DNA of 64,000 bases, from NCBI GenBank assembly GCA_013365325.1, contig JABVXV010000009.1, positions 62,001-126,000 of the forward strand, in the 5' to 3' direction. This DNA is from Dipetalonema caudispina (Eukaryota; Nematoda; Chromadorea; Rhabditida; Onchocercidae). The notes under the pieces are model-generated. The model saw only the letters and a list, made by a program, of their open reading frames with translations. It was not told where the DNA came from and did no database searches. A program made the translations under genes and the position numbers. Below, one piece after another: positions 13,164 to 28,200 of the stretch (its first letter is position 1; every line of letters starts with the position of its first letter).

Positions 13164-16100
13164 TATAAACTATACTACCAAAAATTTTTATGTACCATTT
13201 CTGAAATGAATCTATTCATGAAGACTGGGATCCTAAAATTGCTACCTTTTTCATTCGTCCGAAGTTCAAAAATAACACAACGTATACTTGAATCAGATAG
13301 ATTTTCAATCTTCAAATTAATCATAATATTTTCAAATTATACAGAATAAAAAGCTGTGAATTGCAACTTCAAACAAAGTGAAAGTGAATATAAATGGGAG
13401 CAAAACAGAACGTTTTCCAAAAAAGACAAAAGATTGATTGGATTCAGAAATATGCTACTTAATGAGTGAGAAAGCAAATATATCGCAGCTGTCGAAATCA
13501 AGAAGTTTAACAATAGCTGTAAGATAATATAAGATTTACGACAAAAAGTTGTGAAGGATTAGCAGAACTATTCAGAAAACAATTAAATAAAGTAAGAAGA
13601 AATAACAGTAGATATCCTATTTGAAATAATGTGGGAAAAATTGAAAGAAGTGGTAAAATGTGCTACACTAATTGATGAGAAAATGTTGGAAAAATTATGA
13701 AATATAATTGTAGCATAAAATACGAGGAAGCTATAAAGTGCGCTAATTATAAAAGCTATTAAAAAGATCACTTTTGAGTTTACTTATAAATTGTTCGTAA
13801 ATTTTATTCCTATTCATTCAAACTGCATTATGATGTTAAGAAGTGAAAAAATTGCACAATGTATTTCGTTTTAAAAATTAAAAATTCCGGAAAGATGAAT
13901 CTAACCTATCCGGAAATCCAAAGAAAATAATGCAACAACAACAACAACTCACATAACCATAATAAAAACATTGTTGTTTTCCCATAAATTTAAAGCTTAT
14001 CAGTTATACGGTGGCTAATTTATTAAATCAAATTCATAGATGAAAATGATAGGACAAATTATCGTCGAAAAAAAAAAAAAGGAAAAAGAGAAGGCAAAAA
14101 ATACTTTCCAATTTTTATTAAATAAATTATTTTTGCTAGCATCATCTTTTATCCATATCAAAAAATATTATTTTAACCAATTTTAATACTAATGAAAAAT
14201 CTATATCAATAACATTTATGAGATGAATGATTAGCAATTTAATATGATACATTTTTCGTTCTATTTATGATATTTCGGAAGAAACAATTCAATTTTTCTC
14301 GAAATTTAAAAAAAAACAAATCATAATCATTCCCTTATTATCTGAATGTTATGTTAATAATAAATTAATCAATGAATGAATATAAAATTAAAAACGACGA
14401 ATTGATGATAAGTGTAATGGAAAAAAAAAAAAAAGGAAAAATTGCAATAAAAAAGTTAAATATTGTTTGAAAAAGCTATCAGCAAAAGAAGTAAATGTTA
14501 GAAAGAAAAAAAAAAAAAAAAACTGACAACAAAAATGGTGAAAACATTGAAAGAATAAAATTTTCATTTATCACATTTCATTTTTCTTTTTTTCTTTTTT
14601 TTTTTCTGGAAAATAAAGTGCAAAAATGAAGCTTTTAACTAACTAATTTCATGTCTTTTTTGTTTGAAATTTTTTAATACACTTCAAATTACGTTTGAAA
14701 GGAAATATTTTTATTTTCAAATATGAGCAAATTTGATTACATTAACCATCATTGTAAATTTGCAAGGTGCAATGTAATAAAGTTAGGCATGCCAAAAATT
14801 TTTGAAGCCATTAAAGGAGAAGGAAAAAGGTTGAAGTTTGTATTAGATTTTAAAAAGCTATAAATAAAATTAAATCTTAATTTAAAAATTAAAAACAAAA
14901 TGATGGATTGATGTAGTAGCTTTACGGAAGATGACTTATTACTCAATGAATAAAATCAAAATAAAGTAATTTGTATCACATTTTTCTAATTCAAACTGCA
15001 ATTGAATACTTTCATTTATTAATATCATTGAATCATTGATTTGATTTAATGCTAATTTGCTTAATTTTATTTAATTTAATAAAAGATACAATTTTAACTG
15101 ATTCAATAAAAAATATAAAACAGATATGGTTACATCGGCAACATTAACTCATAACAATAGATTGAATTAATAAATAATAATACAAATCTTTGTTATTCAG
15201 TATGATATTGTAAAACAATAAAATATTGGAATTTTATCTATCTAAGAATTGAATTCATATAAAATTTATTCCATGCAATAAATGTTAAACAATTTAAGAT
15301 ATTTGCTCATTTTAAGTTCCCAATATTATAAATTACTATCACTTTTTATACAAAAATTTTCATTGCCATGCAATTAACAATCAAAACAACTTATTTAAAA
15401 AAACTGGTTACTTCCTGTCTCTGTGGAATGATAAATTAACATCTATTAATTGTTTGAATATATATATATATATATATATAATGTGTAATTATTGTAATAC
15501 TTATAATACATTACATAAATACTGGTATAATGTATGCATTTCTTTACATACTTATATGAAAATATGCGTAAATTTTCATTTGAAATATATGAAAAAAAAA
15601 AAAAAAGATTGAAAGGTGCTTCAAATAATAAATAAAAACTGGAAAAAGAAAGAAGGAGAAGTTACCGGAACATTTCATGTGAAATGCTACGCTTTATTAC
15701 ACTATACCCAACGAACATCAAACTAATGGGTTTAACATTTCTTTGATGAAAACGAAAATTTATTAAATTTAAACGTGATATGAAATTAAAGTATAGCAAA
15801 TCTCTGCATTGTTGAAAAATTTTCAACGGAATTGTTTTTATATATCAATGAATGCATGTGAATTTACGTGTATGCGTGTGTGTGAGTGTGTGTGTGTACG
15901 TGTGCACACGTTGGATGAATCTGGTTAGCTAATCATTTTAAAGTATTATAAATAAAAATATTAAATAATGACAATTAGCTGATGAAGAACGGATAAACGA
16001 TATCTTTAGACTGATTGAAATAATAAATGAACTATTAAGTGAAATTATTGAAAAGCAATAAATTCCTAGTTGAAAATTTTTATTTAAATTTGATGAAATT

Positions 16101-16906
16101 CTTGAAGCAAAAGCAAACAAATCAAAAAATATAGCAAATTCATAAAAATCGAAAATGATGGTAACTTCAAAATAGAAATAAAAGAATGCATCAAATGATA
16201 AGTTTATTCAATTAATAGTTCAGGTGGCGAACTGTTAACCAATGGTTTTATGACGCATTCAAAAAAAGAAAAAGGAAAAGTGAAACGGTTGATAAATACT
16301 CTGATCGCTTAGCGAAAGTAAAAAAAAAAAGAAAAGATTAAAATGACCGAAGATCAATTACATTTTGATTAGTTAAAGCATTGTTATCAATAAAAACTAT
16401 AATCAGTTAATTTAATTGACCAATTTTTATTTTAAAACTGAGCAAGCCCATTTTCCAGTTCAATGCCAAGGATTTTTTTTTGGTTTTAAAGAACCAGTTT
16501 CACTCCTCCTTTCATTATTTCTGTCTTTCTTAAAATTTAAACGAATATAAACTCATGATAACTGGTAATTTAGGCTTACTTTCCGTATCATCGTCCATCA
16601 TTTCATCATTTCTTCCTGTCATTTAAAACTTTTAAGTTTTATGAACATATGAGCATCAAATAAAAAGGCTTTGAAAGTTGAAGCTGTGTAACATATATGT
16701 GTTGATTTCGATTATGCCTTTTAATTGGAATTACAATATTAGAAACGATCATTGAACAATATTTCAATTTACATTATAGATACCTTTTTCTTTCATTTAA
16801 ACGGAAAAGATAAAAACGATACTACTCAGAATATTAAATAATCGAAATTCTATGCTAAATATGTGAAGATTATTAAGTTTGTATAAATTAAGTTTTAGAT
16901 TCAGCT
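13164..16906. other. Non-coding intergenic region
   Basis: This lies between DONSON (-) and the PTR first exon (+). The two genes diverge, so it should hold both promoters. It has poly-A runs near 14069, 14420, 14507 and 15594, a (TA)n stretch at about 15459-15481, and a TG-rich patch around 15868-15905. I see no exon with supporting splice sites. Confidence 0.5.
15459..15481. repeat. (TA)n microsatellite
   Basis: Uninterrupted TA dinucleotides in the non-coding region upstream of the PTR exon. Confidence 0.9.
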
Positions 16907-17098
16907 ATGAGGAAAATAGCACATATATTTTCACGATTTGGCTATGTCATTGGTGCTTATCCATTCCTGATAATTGGTGCAGCATTATCGCTTTGTTTTT
17001 CAATCCTTACCGTATTCATATTTGATCCTCCCGTTATTGAAACAGATATACGACGTGGATTTGCATATCGAAACAGTCGCCCGGTTTTAGAATTTAAA
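16907..17098 (+). CDS. Patched-related (PTR) protein, first exon only
   Basis: A 64-codon exon opens at the ATG, ten bases after a TTTTAG acceptor (ending 16896), and closes at a GTAAAA donor in phase 0. It encodes a short basic start (MRKIAHIFSRFG), one long hydrophobic segment (about residues 11-40) and then a D-P-P-V-I-E-T-D-I-R-R-G-F stretch. That is the usual beginning of nematode patched-related sterol-sensing-domain proteins: a first membrane helix, then the large extracellular loop. No later exon is visible. The gene runs straight into the pentanucleotide array and the N gap. The family call rests on this short N-terminus alone, so it is tentative. Confidence 0.55.
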
Positions 17099-17211
17099 GT
17101 AAAAATTGTTCAAAACTATGATTTAATAATTATTATCAACCGCTTCTTTTACGAAATCATCTTCTGAATTTTCTCAAATGAGAAATTGACAGTTCTGTAA
17201 CATATAATTTA

Positions 17212-17769
17212 ATATATTATTAATATAATATAACAATATAATATAATACAGTATAATATAATATAATAATAAAATAATATATGATATAATATAATATAAT
17301 ACAATACAATATAATATAATATAATATAATACAATATAATATAATATAATATAATATAATATAATATAATATAATATAATATAATATAATATAATATAAT
17401 ATAATATAATATAATATAATAATAATATAATATAATATAATATAATATAATATAATATAATATAATATAATATAATATAATATAATATAATATAATATAA
17501 TATAATATAATATAATATAATATAATATAATATAATATAATATNNNNNNNNNNNNNNNNNNNNNNNNNNNNNNNNNNNNNNNNNNNNNNNNNNNNNNNNN
17601 NNNNNNNNNNNNNNNNNNNNNNNNNNNNNNNNNNNNNNNNNNNTAATATAATATAATATAATATAATATAATATAATATAATATAATATAATATAATATA
17701 ATATAATATAATATAATATAATATAATATAATATAATATAATATAATATAATATAATATAATATAATAT
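17212..17769. repeat. TAATA pentanucleotide array
   Basis: The array consists almost entirely of tandem TAATA units. The left edge (17212-17340) is degenerate, and the array is interrupted by the N run. Because the unit is five bases long, it stays open in one minus-strand frame, where it translates as a repeated isoleucine/tyrosine/leucine pattern. Confidence 0.97.
17544..17643. other. Assembly gap (100 N)
   Basis: Exactly 100 N lie inside the TAATA array. A round 100 is the common placeholder for a gap of unknown size, so the true distance cannot be read from it. Two genes are cut here (the PTR gene from the left and the RalGAP beta gene from the right), so the missing DNA is probably many kilobases long. 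Confidence 0.97.
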
Positions 17770-17822
17770 GCTCGTCATATCTGTTGTGCTTTTTTACTAC
17801 TTGAAAATGTTCATAAAAGTAC

Positions 17823-19177
17823 CTCTAGTAACGCCTCGTAAACAACTTTGTAGAATTGCGCCAGCTGCGAATCCGTTATGGTTTCTTTACTTTTCTTGGA
17901 ACATATAATGCGGCAAAGGGCTCCCAGAGCAGCAGCTCGGCCTGCAGACACTCCGTCCACTTCGGGCCATTCAATTGAGTGTGACAACCCCGAGTGAGCA
18001 TCGCCAGATGATGTTATCGAATGGGCTAAAACAACAAGTATTACTTTTCTTTTCAAAATCACTGTTGTATATATCCATTTGCTCACGACGGAACCAAAGC
18101 CATCATCTAAAGAGTACACCTTAGGACACAGTACCACGTAATATTGCTTACTCTAATAGAATTTCAAGTGAATAATGAAACATATATTATGGTTCATGAT
18201 AAGAAGCCATAAGCTTTTTTTTTTTTTCAAAAAAATTTCAGAACTTTTCATTCGAATAGATCTTACGTTACCACTCAAATTATAAATTATCAAAATATGT
18301 CACCAAATGATCGCCGAGAAACAGCTGACTCATTCGCCGATGCAACAACACCAGAAGTACCTCCTCCACTATTTTCAGTACCACTTGTAGCTACTATCCG
18401 TTCATCCAAATATGGTGCCTCTTCAGCACCAACGGAACTCATCGAGCGTTGACTGACTGTATCTATAACAACTGAAAAATATTCAAAAGATTGAGAAATG
18501 AAAGAATTATAGAATTTACCTTTATCGGTATTTTAATCATCTTCACTCATATCTGAAATACAAAAGTTCTTTTTTCGTCATTTAAAGCTCGCAATAAAAT
18601 AACGGGTCTTGAAAAGCAGGAAACTCTCGAAACAAAAATGATCAAATTCATGCAATAAAATTAGTGCTTGTCATTGTATCAACGGATAAATAATGATGCC
18701 TAAAGTCAGCAAAGAATTATAGAAAGCAAAGGTTGAATTAAGGGCAATAGTCTTTTGAATTAACCATAAATGTAAACATGTTAACCGCAGAGAAATGGGT
18801 ATGCACACAGTAATCCATATTCCACATAAATTCAATGTTCACGCCAAATTTCTGCCAACTATAGTATTTATAATTGACGAATTTACCCATATATAGATAA
18901 TTGCTATACACAAACTCGTGACACAATCGCCGAGTGTAAAACTCTTTTGGAAGACAGACGGTAAGAAATCTCATATAAATTACTGCTGAGTGATTAAAAC
19001 CCTATTTAGACGTAAAGGTTATGTGGCAAGTTCCAAGTGACGAGAAAATAGATACAAAAATGGAGTGCAATTATAATTTCGTAATTTTAAAAGTATAATT
19101 TTTACCAACTACTAAAGGAATTCCTGTCGGACTTATTAGTTGAATGAATGGTCTGATAACTGCTTATTGTTATTAAG

Positions 19178-19226
<49 letters not shown>

Positions 19227-22200
19227 ACCCCTTAAAAAACAATGACGCTTTTACAGATCAAACTATTAATCATTAACAACTTATACTTCTGAATTTGGGA
19301 AATTTCTGCCCTAAAATCTTCGAAATATGATATTTTCTTGCAGGAAGTAATTATCAGTATGCCATCAACCTCTATTTTTTTCACCTTAAAAAAAATCAGT
19401 GCCAGGTGCATCAACCAGTGTCGGATCATATTGACCCCTTATAAACGGCAAATCCGTTTTCGCATTTGATATCCTTATCTAACAGAGCTTAAAAAAAGCA
19501 GTGCATCATTTTCTGAAAAAGAATTCAGGTTGTAGTGATGATAACGCCGACAAATATACTAACTTTGGAGAAGTCAAAGAAATAAAAACTTGCCAACCAT
19601 GAAATTTCAAGGCCAAAATGAAAGTAAGTGATACAAATGTTGATCTATCTGGCATATAAAATCCTCCAATTAACTCTGAAGTAAAATGAATAAATGAAGG
19701 GTCGTATTAATATATTGCAATTACAATCATCATTATCAACAAAACATGTCATTTTAATCTTCATATCCAATTAAATCTTTTAAAGTGGGAAATATGGTAA
19801 TATACAGCCTGTCTAAACTGCTAAACAATATCAAAATTTAATAATTGACTATGACTATTTTAAATATGAATTTACTGAGTCATAATTCCCAATATATCTG
19901 CACCAAGTGTACAAATACAACAAATTATAAACCTGTTGCTAATTCGGAAGGGGAAGGACTCCGTGCTTTATTCAAATGGGTGTCAACAGCAACAACAATA
20001 GGAAAAGAGTAGCAGCTGCACAAAAAGGGCGAATCATAATATCCCTCGGGAATTAATCATCTCTGCTTGGATTTATCATGCATTCAACAGAGTAAAAAAA
20101 GGTAACATGTTTACTAAGCTTTCGTGTTTCATTTCTATACCTTTCTGAAGAAGTTTGGCCGATTAGGATTAATTACTTAATCTACGGCAAAACAAACTTC
20201 ATACGTTAAACAAAAACTAATCCTGTTCAACGATTATAGGAGATTCGATGAACATTCCATGATCCACCTATCTGTATCCTTTTTTCTTATCATTATCACC
20301 ATCATAATCGTTATTACTTCAAAACATTTCTATCGTCATTAAGATGCCTATATATAATTATTTCACTCTATACTTCCTAATTCTTTTATATTCCATCAAC
20401 TACCATTTTCGAGAAGTAATTATTAGGAAAATAATGACGAAGCAATTGTTCTTCTTGAAATAATACTCTTTCAGGTTCATAACCTTTCTCTTAATACCCG
20501 GTCATAGAACGAACAAATTAACCACAGAATTCATGTTTGAAATACCCCCTTCTTAACAGCTTAGTGAAAAGTGGAGCAACAGAAAAATCACTTACAAAAA
20601 CAGACAAAGAATGTCTTTCAAAAAACTTGGAAAATAAAATATGCATCACCAATTACAGTTTTCACGTCTTGACAACAGGAAACATTCCAATTACATGCCG
20701 TTGCTATAGGAGATACTACTTTAAGCATTCGATTAATAGATTTTCTTATTCCCATGCATTGTAATTAATTTATATAGCAAATGATTTAACAGAAAAAATG
20801 TTTTAGTTCCTAGAATTTATAACTGCAAATTAACGTAATCTAGGATGCTTTTGTGTTGATAAACAAGTAAAGGCTCCAAATCTTTCGACGCTTCTTAGTT
20901 TGCAGGAGTAAACCCATGCTAGAAAAGAAATAAAAAGTGAATGTGAATGATAAAAGCAAAGTAAAAAATATAGAACAATAAGAGCATACAAATATAATAA
21001 AATTGTTCGATTCTCATCACCACCAATGTATTTGTAACACAAGCGTCAGAATGCTGTAGCTATTCCATAGCATCTGCCACCTATACTACTGATACGGGTT
21101 TTCCTCCATTTGATAAGGAATTTTATATAAAATTAATTCGGGATTATCATCAATCAATGAAAAGGAAAGAATATGGAAAATGAACAGAACTCCAAATATT
21201 AACCGAAAAATAACTTACAACTAGGTTTAATAGCAACAAGACGTCGTAATTCCTTAATGAATCTATTCCATTTTCTCATATAAAATATTTTCCTTCACCG
21301 GAAGTCAACAGTTAGGGATATGAAATCGGGATTCGGTATTTTTCAAACAATCATCCGAATGTAGAAAATCCTGTCAAATCCCTATCAAAAACAACACGTG
21401 TGCTAACCACTTTAATTTTATCTATGAGCAGCTTACTGAATTATATAGTTGAATATTAAATCAAACAAACAAATTGAAACATAAATAACGAATATATGGA
21501 TGGAAAACGTCATTTCTGAGAGTATATCCTTAACTGAAGATAAATATAAGTCAAAAATAGAAAAAGTGGATATGATAGACCCCAACATTAAATTGATGTA
21601 AGAGAAAGTTACTCAAGCCACTCAGTAACTCTCTAAAGACTGTTTCATCTATCCCTAAGCTTTTGTAGAAACTTTTATAGAAACAATCATACCTTTATGA
21701 ATGCCGGCAATCATAAAAGAAAATCAAAGAAGGCGAGAAAATCAAGGAAAAAGTGAGCCCATACACATATAAAGAAAATAGGCATATATAAATCAATTAG
21801 GTTCAAAAGGAAAAGAAATCAGGAAGAATAAATCGAAAGCATTTTAAAATATATAACGCATATAAGCGATAGTACGCAGAGCCTGAACAAACAAAAGCAG
21901 CACAATGGAAAGTGCCTGTGCAGTATCTGTAGACGGAGACTACATTTTATTGAAAATGGTAACATGCATTAGCAATGTGCGATGACTTTTTAAAAATTTT
22001 GCGCAATTAAGCTACTTCTCTATTAAGGGAACAGGAAGAACAAACTCAAAGTCGCATGATTTCGAATATTAACGCAAAATTAGGAATAAGTCAAAATGCG
22101 GTAGAAAAAGTCGACCGCTCCGATCTGACAATCAACACACTAATGAGACGATAACAACGAACAACTGCAAGGAATCCTGATATTTTATTATAGTGCACCA

Positions 22201-25200
22201 AAACACAACTCCTCGCCTTTGCATTATAATATCTTACGTCAACGGGCTTTATCTCTTTGAAAAAAATTAGCCTAGGCAGGAAACATTTTTAAGGTCAGTT
22301 AGAAAAACAAGAAACTGGAAGTAATGATAATCACTTGAGATGTTGCTGGTATCATCAAAAATTAGAAAACACAATAATTAAACAAGTGATAAACGTCCCT
22401 TTTTAAAGTAAACAGTAATGAAATTTAAAGAAATGAAGAGTCTATCAAGTAACGAGAAACTGAAACTGTAGGATCAATCTGAAATAAAATGGAACCTACC
22501 ATCTGCTGGAGATCGAAGAGGTCTTACGAGTGAAGACTGCACAAGCCAATCCATAAAAGTATCTAACATTCGCGCCACTTTTGGTTGGCGTTCACCAAGG
22601 TATGGCTTGTAAACCTTGTTACCTAAATTGATAGAATCTGACAATAAATCTTCACCAAATTTGAATTCCTGAAGATAGAATCAAAACAGTAAAATTTTCT
22701 ATAACTGAAAAGCACAGTACAACATCTAAGAATTAGTATTCTTTTGATTTTTTGTAGAAAGAATGCTAAGCAATTATAGAATGGTTTAGAGAAACGTTCT
22801 AAGTATTACAAAGTAAATTAATAATATTTTCAAGTACAGTGAAGTCAAGTTACTATGCAAATAATGCCAGACAAATTGAGCTGAATTAGGTTTCGGAATC
22901 TCCAGTGATATCTCCTCAACGAAACTTGCAGCAGGTGAAGACATCGGTATACTTGTAGTCAATGAGCGTTCTGAAAGCTTCGAAAAACTGAAGTCATAAA
23001 CTGACATTACTGTAAAAAAACTAATTCCTTATAATTAGGATATACACTGTAATATCAAAGCTTAATTATTGTGAAGAGAATTTAAATAAGCCCATATATC
23101 ACTTTATTATTTTATTTTGCAACGATATCCTCAATGTACGCGCTTGAATCTAATTCCAGTAGTTTCTCAGTTTATCACCTGATAGAACAATATAAAAAGA
23201 TTTTCATCAATTTAAAACAACTTTCCATTTATGGTATACAGCAATTGACTCACCAGAAGTGGCACGACTTTTTGAAACACCGGGAATGTGAAGGGTATTT
23301 TTCAAACCACCACCGCTTCCTCCGCCCATCACCATAGCTGATTGTGCTGCCGCCAACGTTGCATTATCTCCAGTTGCACCCGCCGAGTTACTCGAGCTTT
23401 GTGGAAGTACCTGAAACTTGTTAAAATCATTAAGAATAAAGTGTTCAAATACAACTCAAAGCAAAACAAAATGGATTTGCATATATGCTTATTCAGAGGA
23501 GATCTGGAGATTCTATGATATAAAGCACGGAAAGAAATAAAAGCTCCTTCTACACAATCAAAGCAGGGAAGTACAGGGGAAGAAAGACAGCGTTAGTTAT
23601 TTTCACAAGGCTACCTGTTGATGTCTTAACCAATCTTCATATACAGAACGGTTCGAATCACACCAAAGTCGCATCAACTCGTCGGATTCTCGAAAATCTA
23701 TAGCCACACGACTATCTCCTGAAAACGTGCTTATTGTAAAAGACAGTAACTTTAATTACCTTAAAGTTTCAAAAATTTCAAATCAGTGACAAAAGCAATT
23801 TCATGAATAACACCTTCACTACTCAAGTGAAATAAATCAGACATTGTAGAATTATCTTAATTTCTGAACTGCCCCTTTTAAAGTTTAATTATGAAGTTCG
23901 TGTTCCTTCGAGCTAAATCACATTTTAAAATTAAATGATTAACTAACCATAAAATACATCGACCAACTTCATTACAGCAGCAGATGTCATAAAAAAACAC
24001 CGTCTTAAGCTACTGACAGTGAACTCAGTAAGCTCTTCATCGAACTTTTCAACCAGTGGATTTCCATCACCGTTCATTGCACCACCTTTGAAAATGAAAC
24101 GAATACAAATTAGTCATATTTCTAAGGAAACTTATGAGACTGACTTTAAAATATATCAAACTGAAAAAAGGGTTGCTTAACTCACTTCATGCTCATCAAA
24201 GTTATAATTTTTAAATGAACAAACACTGGATTTTAGGCGAAAAAAAACGAGTGAATGTGATACCACAATTAGTTTACTACCGAACCAATAAAAAAACTTC
24301 AAAACCAATTACTCTTCACAAATCTTACTAACAGTAAACTAAGTAGCAAAAGTGGCAAATTTTATGGGTACCTGAAGATCCAGAAAACCAATTCATTGCT
24401 ATTAATACAGTTGCTTGATAAAAGAGGTTATCAATTAAATAAGACAATAGAAGTGAACAATGCGTGAGAATTTTGCTTACCAGTTGTCATCATAGCATTG
24501 AGAACATTTGATGGCAAAGCTCTAGAAGTTCGAGGTTCAAACGAAACAATAGATGCTGGATTACCAATCATATGCATCAGCTGAAACCAACAAACATGCA
24601 GCACTGGCAAGGTACCATCATTTTCCGTAGTCTTCTTGCTGTTAGCCGCAAACAATTTTACTTGTTCATCTGCTAAAAATTTAATCATTTGCTGGTGATC
24701 CAAACTTGAATCAAATTTTAAAATTTTACAACTATTTATAGCTGCTACCAAAGCAATCTCCACTTCAAATTGCCAATTTGAACTAAGAAAGTTAGCAAAT
24801 ATATATTCATGATACTTGTGATGAAAATCACAAATAAATTAAGAGAGATAAAGTATTAAAATTGCTAACAATCACCCTGTCTAATCCAGTTTTTCAAACC
24901 ATTCACAGTCAACAAAGTGAATAAAAACTAACTTATTGTGATTGGGCAATAGTTTTCGCCATATATATTCTGAACAATAATTACAGATAATGAAACCACC
25001 TTCCTTGCCCAATTCTCGATGAAGCTCACCTAAAATCTTTTCTTATAACAAATAAATAATAAGAAGCATCAAATCTGCTAGCGAAAAATGTAAGACAGAT
25101 ACTTTCTTTGCTTTAATGCAGAGCTTTATTGAGTAAGTTTCCTAACCAAAGTTCTTCACTTAAATTAAGCGGAAGTAGGGAAATAATTGGTAGCAGTCTT

Positions 25201-28200
25201 AGTGCCCTAAATAAACAAGCAAATAAATGAAACAAACTAACCTGATGTCGCCAACGTTTGCTCAGGAAAGAAAGTGTTTTCCAGTATGACGGCGAAGGTA
25301 TCTGTTCAAGACGAGCGGCACACAAAAATACATCCAGAAGTGTTTTTGTGACTTTAGGGGCCATTAGAAATGTGACATCATCTGTGAATACATCAACTTG
25401 AAAATCTACCAAAACCCTCAAATGAGAGATGGAGTCTATTCAAAAGAGAGTGTCTATTTAAACCTGATTTTGTTATGATCTCTAACCTGAATAGTATGGA
25501 AGATAAAGATAAGCATTAACTGAAAGCAATTCAATAAAATTTTCACGAAAGTTTGAATTTTTTTATTAAACTTTCGAACTTATCTGGTAGTCACATTTGA
25601 CGAGCATAACATCTGTTCCTGTTATGTTGAAATTATGCTGTACTATATTAGTAGTTACCATTCTTTAAGCAGAGTTGAATTATATATAACCAACCCACAC
25701 ACGTTTGTCCCGAAAGTAGTAAATCGGTAGCATTAAGCAAGAACTTTAAAACTGCTGGCCAGATTATATCTTTATGTTTCCCATCACAATTCAGCAAACT
25801 CTGGACAATTGTTCGCAGAACATTCTCCATTTCGTGTGCATGTTGTGTTGCGGTCACCGCCGTTTCCGATCCGTTATTTTTTCGAACGAAGAGCGTTCGT
25901 AATGAATCCAGGAGGATGCTTGAACAATATATTTTAATTGAAGCAACAAAAAAAAATTAAGTGATTAATCAAAGCAAACAACTAAATCTGGGAATACATT
26001 TTTCAGCGAAAGAAAGGGATGAACATAACACATAGCAAAGAAATTACCATTAAGTTAAGAAAAGCTCATAGCTTGTTTACATAATTATTATAATATAAAA
26101 TATTAGAGTTAATAATATTATGCGAAATCCTGGTACTTCCAAAACATCGCACTTTTTGAGCATTCTTGTGAACTTTGCAACTAGATTAAAAAATGACTCA
26201 AAATTTAGATAAACTTTCTATTCGGAGGTTTGTCTACAATCTGTCAGTGATAATACCAAAATGTGGAATAAAAATGTTACTGATAAAAGATTTCTTGAGA
26301 TTTTATTATGGAAGAAGAAAAGGAAAACTACCAGTTACTTGAATAATATTACATGTTACCTTAAATTACCCATGAAATACAATGGTACTTCCAGTGATCG
26401 AAACAAAATAAACTACCTTAAAACAACAGTAAAAGAATATAGGCAGCCTTTAGAAAGTAAAGAAAGTAAGATTCTAAAGATGCGACAAACCATATATAAT
26501 TTCCAGGATCGCGCTTCATCGGGCCAGGAAGATGTGCTACTGTACCTTTCGATAGTGCATTTAACCATGTACAATAAGCACGAACTGCAACACAAAGCGC
26601 TTCGTGTTCTTTGATTGTAGAATGGGACAAAGTAAGAGCATAAGATACTACCTGAAAAAGATTACTGCTAGAGAAATGATCAATTCGACAAAACATATAT
26701 GTAAAAAGTACTATCTATCAGCTAAATTAGTTTATTGTGAGTTACATTTGCATTAACAGTTAATATTACATTAATTAATAATTTATTTTTGCACTTCCTT
26801 TAAGGTACCTTCTGATTGCAAAAAATTATCAGGAAGTAATGAAATATGTATCTTGTTTTAATGTGAGTTTAGACTAAACTAAATATTATTTTTCATGTAA
26901 AATGCATCGTTTGTAGAGATCGTCTGACTTCTCGGGTAGTGGTTTTAAAATCTAACTGCTTAGATGCCGATATGGGAACCATGAATTAGTGATAAAAATG
27001 AAGGAAAAGAACCAAACAACGAGAAAAACCGAAATTATAACTTGCAGACGAATTAAATTACAACTTGAGAGGCGGTGTGGAAATTTTGAGTGGGTACAGT
27101 CTAGTGGAAAAAACTGAATGCGCAGCTATTTAATGCAGAGATTCACTTATAGATCACAAAATTCAGCGAACAGCCTATGTCTGCAAAATGTCTCTTTGAA
27201 CAAACCGATTTAGATGTCATATTGCACTAATCGTCTTGTGATTGAAATACACAAACACAGAAATCACTAAGAAATACACAATGATCTGTTTGTTTCAAAG
27301 TGAACAAATGTGGAAATGATGATTTGCATCCATTAATATCTTGAGGGTTTGAAAAGTTCAGCTTATCCATCTCATCTTCATTCTGTTCACAAAAACCAGT
27401 TCGAATTTTTGTTTCAACATTATTTAATTCCTTGAAATTGAATACAAATAAGGAACCTGTAAAACCCATGAGAGTTGTTCTTCAGTATCAATTTTAAGGC
27501 ATGTTCGTCCATTTAAATTTTCGCCAATTTCATGCAGCAGTAACTCTGCTACACTATCACCTGTCTTCCTCCAAAATAAAAATAATTATATTGATAGTAG
27601 TATCTTAAAATTTTGATAGATTATTAAATTTCTTTATAATATCAATTACATATCCGTCAAGTCAGAACAAGCTTGCTAAGCTATGATACTATTCAGAAAC
27701 AAGTAGAAAATTATTTGCAAAAAAAAAAAAAACACACTTTGAAAAAACCGATAAAGATGACTGGGAGCTATTTAATGGAAAAAATTCAATCAGTGGCCAT
27801 TCAGCATAGAGACCCATTTCTTGATTATACAGATCAGCAAACAGTGCTGTTGTTACATTTTCATCGATTCAGTTAAGCAATCCTCAAACATAACAGCTGT
27901 AATAAATTTGTTACGCGATGCGAGAATTTCACTCTTAAACGATCGATTTGAGGGGCATGTCACATCGATTTAGTTGTGATTCAAGTATACACTAATTGAA
28001 TCAATCACATCATCACAAAAAACCAAACATTTCAATATCTTCCAAAGATTCAAGATAAATCTTGAGAAAAAAAATGATCTTTTATGGGTAAATCAAGTTT
28101 ATAGTGACAGCACCAATCTCATTGGTAGCTACCAATAACTAGACAACAAAACAATCATCAAGCACTAGCTGGAAAAGTAGCCTGAGAGGAACTTCTAGAA

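Noticed and set aside
17209..17778. A 189-codon minus-strand frame
   Set aside because: It is only the TAATA repeat read in one frame and includes the N run; it carries no protein signal.
20537..20764. A 75-codon frame inside the RalGAP beta intron
   Set aside because: Not needed for the gene, no conserved motif, opposite strand, isolated.
26261..26614. A 117-codon plus-strand frame
   Set aside because: It lies opposite exon 3 of the RalGAP beta gene, whose reading on the minus strand matches the family.
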